A DNA stretch of 64,000 nt from Peteryoungia algae (GTDB taxonomy: Bacteria > Pseudomonadota > Alphaproteobacteria > Rhizobiales > Rhizobiaceae). Where the stretch lies: NCBI RefSeq assembly GCF_030369675.1, contig NZ_CP128477.1, forward strand, positions 1,736,001-1,800,000, read 5' to 3'. Position numbers and translations under genes: made by a program. The notes under the pieces were generated by a model that saw only the letters and a program-made list of their open reading frames with translations, made no database searches and was not told the DNA's origin. Below, one piece after another: positions 54,319 to 62,833 of this stretch. Within the stretch, counting starts at the first letter, position 1, and each line of letters opens with the position of its first letter.

Positions 54319-54669
54319 TCAGGCCCGGACACGCATCTGGCCATCGCGCTCTTCGAGAGCCGCCGCCTTCTGGTACTCCGCTTCTGCCTCTTCCAACGCC
54401 AGTTCTGCTGCTTCCTGCTGGACCTTCAGTTCCCGGATCGAGACCTGGAGATTGTCCGCGCGCTGGCGAGCTGCCTTGGCGAAGGTGGGGTAGGCGAAAT
54501 GATTGGGATCAGAGATGCCCGACTTCTTCTCTTCGATGCCGATCTGAGCTTCGAGCTCCTTCGCCATCCGTTCGAACTCTGACATCATCGACTGCAACTG
54601 CTGCAATTGCCGACGCTTTTCGGTAACCTGAAATCCTTTCAGGCGTACCAGGCTCTCACGCGACTTCAT
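54319..54669 (-). CDS. fliJ: Flagellar export protein FliJ
   Basis: 116 residues from the ATG at 54669 with GGGAG upstream. Almost the whole protein is a coiled coil (LVRLKGFQVTEKRRQLQQLQSMMSEFERMAKELEAQI; then a second long helix rich in Ala/Glu), the antiparallel hairpin of FliJ. It escorts export chaperones in flagellar type III secretion. In alphaproteobacteria it is commonly next to ctrA, as here, and is divergent from it over a long regulatory gap. Confidence 0.85.
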   Translation of the reverse strand: MKSRESLVRLKGFQVTEKRRQLQQLQSMMSEFERMAKELEAQIGIEEKKSGISDPNHFAYPTFAKAARQRADNLQVSIRELKVQQEAAELALEEAEAEYQKAAALEERDGQMRVRA

Positions 54670-55104
54670 ACGCAATACTCCCGTGATGCGAGACCCCCCG
54701 CCACACTTGCTACTCAACACGCCCGCCACCGATTCGTCCAAAAAAAGTCTTCGGCGTTAACAAAAAGCTACCTTTGGTAACCTTTCGTTTACGGGCATCG
54801 TTAATGATAAGCCCGATCACTTAAGGGTCAGTAAATGCCAGAGCCCGAAAAAAGCTCGTGACAATGATGAGTCAAATGAATCGGTTACGGGGTTTCCCTA
54901 AGGCGCAGATTCAAGTGTGGCGATGACCGAAAACACATGAAGAATCAGGAGGCTAAAATCTTTGCTTAATAAATTCGATACACCTTGCCAGAGGGAATCA
55001 GAATTTGTTAACCAATTGGTGGCAGCCTTCAAATCAGGCAACGACTGGATCCGTATCGCGTAGGGGGCCATCTTGACCTTTCGGCGGCGGTAAAGGGGAT
55101 AAAT
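54670..55104 (+). promoter_or_regulatory. ctrA upstream region with clustered GANTC sites and a CtrA-box-like site
   Basis: This 435-base gap holds six GANTC sites (54732, 54869, 54878, 54908, 54942, 54995), five of them within 131 bases. GANTC is the CcrM methylation target. TTAA-GGGTCAG-TAAA at 54821-54835 is one base off the CtrA consensus TTAA-N7-TTAA, and more TTAA half sites lie at 54758, 54801, 54966 and 55009. The layout fits methylation-timed and autoregulated ctrA promoters. Confidence 0.75.
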
Positions 55105-55806
55105 ATGCGGGTTCTACTCATTGAAGACGATAGCGCGACGGCGCAGAGCATCGAACTGATGCTTAAGTCCGAGAGCTTCAACGTCTACACAACCGATCTC
55201 GGCGAAGAAGGTGTCGACCTCGGTAAGCTCTACGACTACGATATCATTCTGCTCGACCTGAACCTGCCCGACATGTCCGGCTATGAGGTACTGCGTACCC
55301 TTCGCCTGTCGAAGGTGAAGACGCCGATCCTGATCCTGTCCGGCATGGCAGGCATTGAAGACAAGGTCCGGGGCCTCGGCTTTGGCGCCGACGACTACAT
55401 GACGAAGCCGTTCCACAAGGACGAACTCGTTGCCCGCATCCATGCGATCGTCCGCCGCTCCAAGGGTCATGCCCAGTCGATCATCATCACCGGTGAGCTG
55501 ATCGTGAACCTGGATGCCAAGACTGTCGAAGTCGGTGGCCAGCGCGTCCACCTGACGGGCAAGGAATACCAGATGCTGGAGCTTCTTTCGCTCCGCAAGG
55601 GTACGACACTGACGAAGGAAATGTTCCTGAACCACCTTTATGGCGGCATGGACGAGCCGGAACTGAAGATCATCGACGTCTTCATCTGCAAGCTGCGCAA
55701 GAAGCTCGCAAATGCGGCCGGTGGCGCAAACTACATCGAGACTGTCTGGGGCCGCGGCTACGTGCTGCGCGAGCCGGATGGCGCGGAATACCAGGAAACG
55801 GCTTGA
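55105..55806 (+). CDS. ctrA: Cell-cycle master response regulator CtrA
   Basis: 233 residues. The receiver has ED8-9, phospho-Asp51 ([13 protein letters not shown]), and Lys in [11 protein letters not shown]; the OmpR-type winged helix ends the protein ([52 protein letters not shown]), which is nearly invariant in CtrA. It controls division, flagellar and DNA methylation genes and is phosphorylated through CckA-ChpT. It is flanked by sciP, fliJ and chpT and closed by a strong terminator. Confidence 0.98.
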   Translation: MRVLLIEDDSATAQSIELMLKSESFNVYTTDLGEEGVDLGKLYDYDIILLDLNLPDMSGYEVLRTLRLSKVKTPILILSGMAGIEDKVRGLGFGADDYMTKPFHKDELVARIHAIVRRSKGHAQSIIITGELIVNLDAKTVEVGGQRVHLTGKEYQMLELLSLRKGTTLTKEMFLNHLYGGMDEPELKIIDVFICKLRKKLANAAGGANYIETVWGRGYVLREPDGAEYQETA

Positions 55807-55824
55807 GCCTTTTCTGATCTCCTT

Positions 55825-55859
55825 ACAAAAGGCCCGCGTCCCTGACGCGGGCCTTTTGT
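55825..55859 (+). terminator. Strong Rho-independent terminator of ctrA
   Basis: A perfect 16-bp stem, ACAAAAGGCCCGCGTC with GACGCGGGCCTTTTGT, has a three-base loop and TTTT inside the right arm. It begins 19 bases after the ctrA stop. Confidence 0.95.
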
Positions 55860-55900
55860 CTTTGAGCATACCGCCGTCAACTGCCTGAGCCATGAACATG

Positions 55901-55928
55901 AAAAAGGCGGCGCTCATGGCACCGCCTT
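55901..55928 (-). terminator. Terminator of the receiver gene at 55956
   Basis: On the minus strand AAGGCGG and CCGCCTT form a stem followed by TTTTT. It lies 28 bases beyond the stop codon. Confidence 0.8.
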
Positions 55929-55955
55929 CCGGAATTTCTCTCAGTTCTATTGCGA

Positions 55956-56318
55956 TCAGGCAGCGATTGCCTTGTCGCCGAAAGTCTTGGTCAGGATTTC
56001 GCGGTCAAAGGGCTTGAGCAGGAAGTCGCTTGCACCGGCTCTCTTGCCAGCCATCATCACCTTCAGCTCGGCTTCGACAACGCAATAGTAGATCTTGACG
56101 GCCTTGCCATCGGGAAGGGCACGGACGTTGGAGATCAGATCGAGAGCGTCAGCCATGCCCGCATCGACGATCATGACGTCGGGAAGTTCCCGCTCGCAGC
56201 GCGTGAGGCCTTCACGCCCGGAAGCAGCCTCCGAAACCTGATAGCCAAGCTCCGACAGGATCCTCTTGCCGACCTTGCGAACGATGTCGGAACCGTCTGC
56301 GATCATCAAGCGCTTCAT
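55956..56318 (-). CDS. Single-domain receiver between ctrA and chpT, degenerate
   Basis: 120 residues from the ATG at 56318 with GGGGAGGGGAG upstream. It is a lone CheY-like receiver: Asp8, phospho-acceptor Asp52 (PDVMIVDAG) and Lys102 (FLLKPFD). The usual second acidic residue after Asp8 is Gly9, and the switch Thr/Ser after beta-4 is missing (KIYYCVVEAE). It may accept phosphate poorly or work unphosphorylated. It lies on the chpT strand, 112 bases downstream of it. CpdR was considered as a name, but the sequence shows nothing specific to CpdR. Confidence 0.85.
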   Translation of the reverse strand: MKRLMIADGSDIVRKVGKRILSELGYQVSEAASGREGLTRCERELPDVMIVDAGMADALDLISNVRALPDGKAVKIYYCVVEAELKVMMAGKRAGASDFLLKPFDREILTKTFGDKAIAA

Positions 56319-56430
56319 GGTCAACTCCCCTCCCCTCGAATGGGGATATCATTGTATTGGCCAGCATACGGAGCCTCGCCTAAGGAAAGGTTACCGGTTG
56401 CATCGCCTCACCGTCCCGAATCGGGACGGC

Positions 56431-57075
56431 TCAGGACATGACTTCCGCTGTGAAGGCGATCTCGCCTTCGCTGGGCAGGCATTTCAGCTCCATGCCGCAT
56501 TCGTCGGCAAGAAGAATGGTGTAATAGGGCTGGATCGTATGGGCGTCGACGGCCTCTTCGAGGTTACCGGAGAGGATCTCCTGATACTTCGGCGGCACCC
56601 GCAGCATGCGTCCCTTGGCGACGATCTTGAACTTCGCGTCGGTCTCTGGATTTTCCAGCGAAATGTCGAGCGAGCCGCCGCGCGGAATGGCGCCGTAGGC
56701 GACCAGGAAGAGGTTGAGCAGCAGCTTCACCCGGTTCTTCGCGATGATTGCACGCGGTCCGCTCCAGGTGACCTCCGTCTTCTTCTCGGCAATGGCGAAA
56801 TCCTTGGCGGCCTTCTCGGCCTCACCCGTGTCGATCGAGGCGCCGACCGATCCGGAGGCGCCGAAGGCGAGCCGGGCAAACTTCAGCCGGACCGAAGCAT
56901 TCAAGGCGCTGGTGCGGATGAGATCCATGGCATCGGCATCGGCGCCGCCCTCGTCGAGCAGTTCCAGGCCGTTGTTGATCGCACCGACCGGCGAGATGAC
57001 GTCGTGGCAGACGCGGCTGCACAGCAGCGCCGCGAGGTCGGGACCTGCGAGCGTGAGGTTGGGATTCTTCGCCAT
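56431..57075 (-). CDS. chpT: Histidine phosphotransferase ChpT
   Basis: 214 residues. The DHp-like helix SRVCHDVISPVGAINNGLELL carries phospho-His24. A degenerate HATPase-like domain follows without a nucleotide motif, as in ChpT. It passes phosphate from CckA to CtrA and CpdR, so it belongs functionally with ctrA 600 bases away. It is divergent from eipA. Confidence 0.94.
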   Translation of the reverse strand: MAKNPNLTLAGPDLAALLCSRVCHDVISPVGAINNGLELLDEGGADADAMDLIRTSALNASVRLKFARLAFGASGSVGASIDTGEAEKAAKDFAIAEKKTEVTWSGPRAIIAKNRVKLLLNLFLVAYGAIPRGGSLDISLENPETDAKFKIVAKGRMLRVPPKYQEILSGNLEEAVDAHTIQPYYTILLADECGMELKCLPSEGEIAFTAEVMS

Positions 57076-57177
57076 GATCGTCTCCAGAAGATGTGGACCC
57101 TCAGCGCAACAAACGGACCCAGGTCCGCAGGCGCGACTTGGTCGGATGCCGTTCGGTCATAATGACACCATATTTGG

Positions 57178-57192
57178 TAAACCGATTATTAA
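57178..57192 (+). promoter_or_regulatory. Near-consensus CtrA box upstream of eipA
   Basis: TAAA-CCGATTA-TTAA differs by one base from TTAA-N7-TTAA. It lies 73 bases before the eipA ATG and in the gap shared with chpT. A GAATC site follows near 57234. Confidence 0.5.
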
Positions 57193-57264
57193 GACGATGC
57201 TCGCTAGGTTTAATTACCCCCAAGGAAGACGCCGAATCCGTCGGCTTCGCATTCAGGAGGCACC

Positions 57265-57852
57265 ATGCATCACCTGTCCCACCGCTCCATGCCGTCTCTC
57301 AAGGCCATGGCCCTGGCCGTTTTGGCGATGCTCAGTGTCGTCATGACACAGCGCCCGGCCGAAGCCGCCGGCGAATACACAATTCAGGAAGTGGTCGATG
57401 CCGGCCATGGCTTCTTCGGCGAAACGAGCGGCGCGCTGGCCAAGGTGATCGAGCAGGCCTTCCAGCAACATGGCCTGCCCAACGGCTATATCCTCGGACA
57501 GGAAGGCTCGGGCGCCCTGATCGCCGGCCTCACCTATGGCGAAGGCATGCTCTACACCAAGAATGTCGGGCAGCATGACGTCTTCTGGCAGGGCCCGTCA
57601 CTCGGCATAGACTATGGCGGCAACGGCACACGGGCCATGATGCTGGTCTACGATCTGCCGGATGTCGACACGCTCTATGCGCGCTATGGCGGCGTCAGTG
57701 GTTCTGCCTATATCGTTGCCGGCGTCGGCATGACGGTACTGAAGAGCCGCGATGTGATCCTCGTGCCGATCCGCACGGGCATTGGCGCACGGCTGGGCGT
57801 TAATGTCGGCTACCTCAAGCTGACCCGCTCCCCGACCTGGAACCCCTTCTGA
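57265..57852 (+). CDS. eipA: Envelope integrity protein EipA (DUF1134)
   Basis: 195 residues with a signal peptide (cleaved near AEAAG). The mature part is DUF1134: EYTIQEVVDAGHGFFGETSGALAKVIEQAFQQHGLPNGYILGQEGSGALIAGLTYGEGML, then GPSLGIDYGGNGTRAMMLVYDLPD. In Brucella EipA is a periplasmic barrel protein needed for envelope integrity and controlled by CtrA. AGGAGGCACC precedes the ATG, a strong ribosome site. A CtrA-box-like site lies upstream. Confidence 0.93.
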   Translation: MHHLSHRSMPSLKAMALAVLAMLSVVMTQRPAEAAGEYTIQEVVDAGHGFFGETSGALAKVIEQAFQQHGLPNGYILGQEGSGALIAGLTYGEGMLYTKNVGQHDVFWQGPSLGIDYGGNGTRAMMLVYDLPDVDTLYARYGGVSGSAYIVAGVGMTVLKSRDVILVPIRTGIGARLGVNVGYLKLTRSPTWNPF

Positions 57853-57969
57853 CGTTTCGGGGAGCGCAGCACCCTCAGGCTCACGCAAGCTCATTCTGGT
57901 CTGACGTTAGCCATATTCGTTGATGGACGCGGCCCTGCGAGCCCTTCTGCTTGCCCGGCCGCCGTCTGC

Positions 57970-59187
57970 ATGCTTAACTATCTGCTAATTCTTACCGAGT
58001 GCAGTGGCCAGACCGTGATTGAATACGCCCTGATTTTTGGACTGGGATTTATGGCGGCGGCGCTGCTGGTGATGCTTGTCGCCCCGGCGGTGCATCAGCG
58101 AGTTGTGGTCTATACGGAGAACCGGTTGAAGGCGACCATGCCGCTCAGCCCGCAGGAGATCCGCGCCCAGAAGGACTTGGTGCGCGCTGTCTACGCCGCC
58201 GAGAATGCCCGCACCCAGCATGAACTGACCCGCGAGCGCGAAAAATCGATCGGCATCAAGCTGCAGAACGAGGCCCTGAGCAGCGAAGCTGCGCGTCTCG
58301 TGTCCGACAGCAAGGAGCTCAAGAACCAGATAGAGGAGATGAGCACGGAAGCCGCCGACCTGCGCTCGAGGCTCCGCCGTGGCGATGTTGAAATCACCTC
58401 GATCCGCGAGACGCTGAAGCGCGTCGAAATCGCCGCCGCCGCCAAGGATATGGAGCTTGAGGTTCGCGCCCACAGGATCGCGCGCCTGATGAGCGACATG
58501 GACACGATGCGCATCGAGGCGATGAGCCGGGACACCGAGATCGACACGCTGAAGACACGCATTCAGGATATGCGCGACGAGCGCGAGGAACTGCGCCGCG
58601 AGAGCAAGCTTCTCGGCAAACGCGCAAAGGATGCCGAGTTGCGCCTCACCCAGGAAGAGCACAAGGTGCTGCGGCTGGAGGACATCCTTGCGCGGGGTGC
58701 GGCCGACCGCGCCGATGCGGGTTCGCTGCTCGAACGCCGGACGCGCGAACTCACGGAGCTTCGCGGCAAGCTCAAGGCCGCCACGGCACAGCTGCGCAAT
58801 GCTCAGCGGGTTCTCCGGGAAGCCGGTCTCGCCTTGCCCGAGACGAAGGATCTGTCCATGGTTGACGAAGAGATTGCCAATTCCAACCTCGCCCTGGATC
58901 CGATCGCCCTGGAAAACGACATCCGGCGCAGTCAGACGGCCCTGACTGAACGCCTACTAATGGCAAAGGCCTCGACCGAGGATGATGCCCTGCGCGAGGA
59001 GTTGGGCGATATCGCCGCGAAGATGATTGTGCTGACGGCGGCACGCGAACCCGATCAGACGGCCATAGCCGACATCATCTCTGCGCAACCCAAAGCGCTC
59101 GAGAAGCCGAAAAGCCTCGTCGATCGGGTGCTCAAGATCGAGCCGTCGATTGGCCGCGGAACCGGCATGGCGAGCCCCGCCGAATAG
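57970..59187 (+). CDS. Membrane-anchored coiled-coil protein
   Basis: 405 residues from the ATG at 57970, or 390 from a GTG at 58015 (VIEYALIFGLG), which I consider plausible because homologue-like sequence begins there. One helix (about 18-40) anchors a long cytoplasmic coiled coil (about 60-290) rich in Glu, Arg and Leu. A Pro-poor C-terminal part follows. No enzyme motif is visible. Similar conserved proteins are known only as hypothetical in Rhizobiaceae; a structural role in envelope or division is possible, given its position after eipA. Confidence 0.85.
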   Translation: MLNYLLILTECSGQTVIEYALIFGLGFMAAALLVMLVAPAVHQRVVVYTENRLKATMPLSPQEIRAQKDLVRAVYAAENARTQHELTREREKSIGIKLQNEALSSEAARLVSDSKELKNQIEEMSTEAADLRSRLRRGDVEITSIRETLKRVEIAAAAKDMELEVRAHRIARLMSDMDTMRIEAMSRDTEIDTLKTRIQDMRDEREELRRESKLLGKRAKDAELRLTQEEHKVLRLEDILARGAADRADAGSLLERRTRELTELRGKLKAATAQLRNAQRVLREAGLALPETKDLSMVDEEIANSNLALDPIALENDIRRSQTALTERLLMAKASTEDDALREELGDIAAKMIVLTAAREPDQTAIADIISAQPKALEKPKSLVDRVLKIEPSIGRGTGMASPAE

Positions 59188-59211
59188 GCTGATGCGCCGC
59201 TCAGCCCTAGG

Positions 59212-60045
59212 TCAGCCGAGCCTGCCCATGGCACGCGCGATATTGTAGAGTGCAATTCCACTCGCCGTCCCGACATTCAGACTGTCCAGTCCAGGCGCCT
59301 GTGCGATGCGGGCGGACAGGAAATGATCGAGGATAACAGGGGGAAGCCCCTCGCCTTCCGTGCCCATGACCAGCGCGACGCGCCGCCCCGGCGTGATGGT
59401 GTCGATCTCGACAGTGCCGGCGGGCGACAGCGCCCATATTTCGAATCCTGCTTCAGCCAGCGATCCAAGCACGTCCTGTGCCGCGCCCTGCCGCGCATAC
59501 GGCACGGCAAGCACAGAGCCGACCGAGACGCGCAGCGCCTTGCGGTAGAGCGGGTCACAGCAGGTCTCGTCGAGCAGCACGGCATCCGCCGTGAAACCGG
59601 CGGCATTGCGGAACAGGGAGCCGATATTGTCATGATTGGAGATGCCGCAACCGACGAGCACGAGAGCATCGTCGGGCAAGGCTCCGATCAGTGCGGCGAG
59701 ATCAGGTGGTGCAGTCCGACTGCCGAGCGCCAGCACTCCACGATGCAGGTGAAAACCCACGACGGCATCGAGCACGGCGGCATCAGCCACATAGACGGGC
59801 ACATCCTCGGAGAACTGCGCCAGCAGGTCCGATAGCCCCGCCACACGGTTCTTGAGAAGGAGAAGCTTTTCGGCCTTCACCGGCCCGGCCCCGGCATGCG
59901 CCTTGGCGAGCATGGACAGCACCACCGTACCTTCGGCGATGAACTGTCCCTGGCGGCCCGTCAGATCGCGTTCGCGGATCGAGATGAATTCAGCGATCCG
60001 GACATCGCCGGGATCCGTGATGTCGATAAGGCGCCCGGGCTCCAC
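59212..60045 (-). CDS. TrmH/SpoU-family RNA 2'-O-methyltransferase
   Basis: 277 residues from a GTG at 60045 with TGAGGC upstream. The N-terminal substrate-binding domain ends near residue 115. The SPOUT domain shows VLVGCGISNHDNIGSLFRNAAGFTADAVLLDETCCDPLYRKALRVSVGSVLAVPY, RRVALVMGTEGEGLPP and DSLNVGTASGIALYNIARAM, with the knot that binds S-adenosylmethionine. The target RNA is not known. It follows the membrane-protein gene by seven bases. Confidence 0.93.
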   Translation of the reverse strand: MEPGRLIDITDPGDVRIAEFISIRERDLTGRQGQFIAEGTVVLSMLAKAHAGAGPVKAEKLLLLKNRVAGLSDLLAQFSEDVPVYVADAAVLDAVVGFHLHRGVLALGSRTAPPDLAALIGALPDDALVLVGCGISNHDNIGSLFRNAAGFTADAVLLDETCCDPLYRKALRVSVGSVLAVPYARQGAAQDVLGSLAEAGFEIWALSPAGTVEIDTITPGRRVALVMGTEGEGLPPVILDHFLSARIAQAPGLDSLNVGTASGIALYNIARAMGRLG

Positions 60046-60052
60046 GTCTGCC

Positions 60053-60445
60053 TCAGTCGCCGGCAAGCGTGACGTCGGCGATGATCCGGCCGAGCGCGAG
60101 ATCGAAGACAAAGGCCTTGCGTTCGCCGGATCCCATCTCTCCATAGATCAGCATCTGGCTGCCCGAGAGCGACGTCTGACCCACGCGAAAGCCGGCTGGC
60201 AGATTGGCGGTGAGGCTCAGCGGCTGGTCGGACGGAACCGCGAAGGAGGGTGCAGCCGCCGTCACTGGTTCGGCGCCGCCTTCGTCGCGCGTCAGCTTGT
60301 AGAAGATCGATACCAGCACCGCGAGGAAGAGCACCGCCATGATGCCGCCGGAGATCAGCTGCAGCTTGACCATCTTGCGCCGCACGCTCTCCATCGCCGG
60401 ATCGAGCGGCTTGTCTTCCTGGTTTTCGTCGTCCATTTGCGCCAT
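60053..60445 (-). CDS. Single-pass membrane protein, function unknown
   Basis: About 130 residues from the ATG at 60445; ATGs at 60475 and 60436 are alternatives. A charged N-terminus, one helix (about 30-52, SGGIMAVLFLAVLVSIFYKL) and a periplasmic beta-rich domain of ~75 residues (LSLTANLPAGFRVGQTSLSGSQMLIYGEM) are seen. The conserved end, FVFDLALGRIIADVTL, suggests a compact domain. It is divergent from rluD and translated just ahead of the trmH-family gene. Confidence 0.8.
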   Translation of the reverse strand: MAQMDDENQEDKPLDPAMESVRRKMVKLQLISGGIMAVLFLAVLVSIFYKLTRDEGGAEPVTAAAPSFAVPSDQPLSLTANLPAGFRVGQTSLSGSQMLIYGEMGSGERKAFVFDLALGRIIADVTLAGD

Positions 60446-60616
60446 GGCAGCAGTCGTTTCCCATTGCGTTCGCATTGATCCCGACACTTTTTCCGATGCG
60501 AACGATCCGGAGAAAATTGCCGGGTCGACCGGCTGTCGATTGTCCCAAAGCCCGGTCTGTGCCAAATGGCAGCAACCAGGGCCGCAGCATCGGCCACCGT
60601 GAAACGGGATGACATG

Positions 60617-61645
60617 ATGACCGACCCCTTTAACGAAGCCGCCGCATCAAGGAAAGAGCTGATTGCCGATAGCGATGCCCAAGGCCGCATCGACGCCTGG
60701 CTGACGGCAGCCCTTGGGGCCGAATTTTCCCGCAATCGCGTCAAGGCGCTGATCGAACAGGGCGCGGTTCAGCTGAACGCCGCACCGCTCGATTCTCCCA
60801 ATCGCAAGATCAAGCCGGGCGACACCGTCATCATCGACCTGCCGGCGCCGGAAGACCCGCAGCCGAAGGGCGAGGACATTCCGCTCGAGGTTCTCTACGA
60901 GGACAAGGATCTGATCGTCATCGCCAAGCCGCCGGGCCTGGTCGTCCATCCGGGCGCCGGCAATTGGCATGGCACGCTGGTCAATGCGTTGATCTACCAC
61001 TGCGGCGACACGCTCTCCGGCATCGGCGGCGTCAAGCGCCCCGGTATCGTCCACCGCCTGGACAAGGATACATCAGGCGTCATGGTCGTTGCCAAGAACG
61101 ACATCGCCCACCGCCACCTCGCCGAGCAGTTCGCCGATCACGGACGGACCGGCCCTCTGGAGCGCGCCTACCGCGCCGTGGTCTGGGGACGTCCCCGCTC
61201 GCTCGCCGGCACGATTGACGCAGCGCTCGGCCGCTCCGGCGCCGATCGCACCAAGCGTACGGTGAAGCGCGAAGACACCGACGACGCCCGCGAGGCGATC
61301 ACGCATTACACCGTGCTGGAGCGCTATGGCGAGAAACCGGACGCCTCCTGCCTCGCCTCACTGGTCGAATGCCGGCTCGAAACCGGACGCACGCACCAGA
61401 TCCGCGTCCATATGGCCCATATCGGCAATCCGCTGATTGGCGATCAGGAATACGGCGCAGCCTTCAAGACCAAGGCAAACCTGTTGCCGGAAGATGCCAA
61501 GCGGGCGGTGAACAAGTTCCACCGTCAGGCCCTGCACGCCTACCTGCTCGCCTTCGAGCACCCGACCACGGGCAAGACCATGCGCTTCGAGGCCCCGATT
61601 CCGGCGGATCTGCAGAAGGTGATCGATGCACTGAAGGGAATGTGA
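60617..61645 (+). CDS. rluD: 23S rRNA pseudouridine synthase RluD-type
   Basis: 342 residues from the ATG at 60617 (the ATG three bases earlier is equally usable). An N-terminal S4 domain (about 22-75, RIDAWLTAALGAEFSRNRVKALIEQGAVQLN) precedes the RluA-type catalytic domain. Asp149 in HRLDKDTSG is the catalytic residue; GRTHQIRVHMAHIGNPLIGDQEYG follows. It modifies uridines in helix 69 of 23S rRNA, as the family does. Confidence 0.93.
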   Translation: MTDPFNEAAASRKELIADSDAQGRIDAWLTAALGAEFSRNRVKALIEQGAVQLNAAPLDSPNRKIKPGDTVIIDLPAPEDPQPKGEDIPLEVLYEDKDLIVIAKPPGLVVHPGAGNWHGTLVNALIYHCGDTLSGIGGVKRPGIVHRLDKDTSGVMVVAKNDIAHRHLAEQFADHGRTGPLERAYRAVVWGRPRSLAGTIDAALGRSGADRTKRTVKREDTDDAREAITHYTVLERYGEKPDASCLASLVECRLETGRTHQIRVHMAHIGNPLIGDQEYGAAFKTKANLLPEDAKRAVNKFHRQALHAYLLAFEHPTTGKTMRFEAPIPADLQKVIDALKGM

Positions 61646-61729
61646 GGCCGCCAGGGGCCACAACCAAGCACAATTGAATTGCACGCAAATTATTTTTGGG
61701 TTTCACGGCCTCGTGACGGAACGCAAATC

Positions 61730-61757
61730 TTGTATCGCCGTTTTGCCATACTTATCT
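61730..61757 (+). promoter_or_regulatory. Candidate rpoH promoter
   Basis: TTGTAT, 16 bases, then TTATCT resembles sigma-70-type -35 and -10 elements about 90 bases before rpoH. The 61646-61844 gap is AT-richer than its surroundings and holds no gene. Confidence 0.3.
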
Positions 61758-61844
61758 GACATACGGATTTCTGTGGGATAGAGAGATCCACGGAGATGGG
61801 ACTCGCCGGTTTTTGGGAGTCCAACGAAGAAAGAGGGGTGCTAT

Positions 61845-62747
61845 ATGGCCCGCAGCAGTTTGCCGTCCATCACCGCCGGAGAAGCCGGCCTCAATCGCTA
61901 CCTGGACGAGATCCGCAAGTTCCCCATGCTGGAACCCCAGGAAGAATACATGCTTGCCAAGCGTTATGCCGAACACGGCGACCGGGACGCGGCGCATCGC
62001 ATGGTCACAAGCCATCTGCGCCTCGTGGCGAAGATCGCCATGGGCTATCGCGGCTATGGCCTGCCGATCGGCGAAGTCGTCTCGGAAGGCAATGTCGGCC
62101 TGATGCAGGCCGTGAAGAAATTCGATCCCGAGCGCGGCTTCCGCCTGGCGACTTATGCCATGTGGTGGATCAAGGCGTCGATCCAGGAATACATCCTGCG
62201 CTCCTGGTCGCTGGTGAAGATGGGCACGACCGCCAACCAGAAGCGGCTGTTCTTCAACCTGCGCCGTCTCAAGGGCAAGATCCAGGCCATCGAGGAGGGT
62301 GACCTCAAGCCTGATCAGGTGACCGAGATCGCGACCAAGCTCAAGGTGTCTGAGGAGGAGGTCATTTCGATGAACCGCCGCCTGTCGGGCGACGCATCGC
62401 TGAACGCCCCGCTGCGCGCGGCGGAAGGCGAGAGTGGCCAGTGGCAGGATTGGCTCGTCGATGACCATGAGAGCCAGGAAGCGGTCCTGATCGAACAGGA
62501 CGAGCTGGACACCCGCCGCAGCATGCTGAAGCGTGCGATGAGCGTGCTCAACGACCGCGAGCGTCGCATCTTCGAGGCCCGCCGCCTGGCAGAAGATCCA
62601 GTTACGCTGGAAGAACTCTCGTCCGAGTTCGACATCAGCCGCGAACGCGTCCGCCAGATCGAGGTCCGCGCCTTCGAGAAGGTGCAGGAAGCCGTTCAGA
62701 AGGATGCGCTGGAAAGCGCCAAGGCGTTGCGGGTCGTCGAGGCCTGA
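61845..62747 (+). CDS. rpoH: RNA polymerase heat-shock sigma factor RpoH (sigma-32)
   Basis: 300 residues. Region 2 is complete (DRDAAHRMVTSHLRLVAKIAMGYRGYGLPIGEVVSEGNVGLMQAVKKFDPERGFRLATYAMWWIKASIQEYIL). The RpoH box, QKRLFFNLR at 132-140, distinguishes it from RpoD. Region 4 has LEELSSEFDISRERVRQIEVRAFEKVQ. It directs heat-shock transcription; rhizobia often have two or more copies, and which this is cannot be told here. Confidence 0.96.
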   Translation: MARSSLPSITAGEAGLNRYLDEIRKFPMLEPQEEYMLAKRYAEHGDRDAAHRMVTSHLRLVAKIAMGYRGYGLPIGEVVSEGNVGLMQAVKKFDPERGFRLATYAMWWIKASIQEYILRSWSLVKMGTTANQKRLFFNLRRLKGKIQAIEEGDLKPDQVTEIATKLKVSEEEVISMNRRLSGDASLNAPLRAAEGESGQWQDWLVDDHESQEAVLIEQDELDTRRSMLKRAMSVLNDRERRIFEARRLAEDPVTLEELSSEFDISRERVRQIEVRAFEKVQEAVQKDALESAKALRVVEA

Positions 62748-62778
62748 GCCGCCACCGGATCCTTGAGAACGAGAAATA

Positions 62779-62802
62779 AGCCGCCCGATGAACCGGGCGG
62801 CT
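62779..62802 (+). terminator. Terminator of rpoH
   Basis: AGCCGCCCG and CGGGCGGCT form a perfect 9-bp stem with a six-base loop, followed by ATCTTTAT. It lies between convergent genes. Confidence 0.8.
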
Positions 62803-62833
62803 ATCTTTATATCGGTGAAATGATCGATCTCGC

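Noticed and set aside
55956..56318. Naming the lone receiver CpdR
   Set aside because: No CpdR-specific C-terminal feature is visible and the receiver pocket is degenerate; position alone is not enough.
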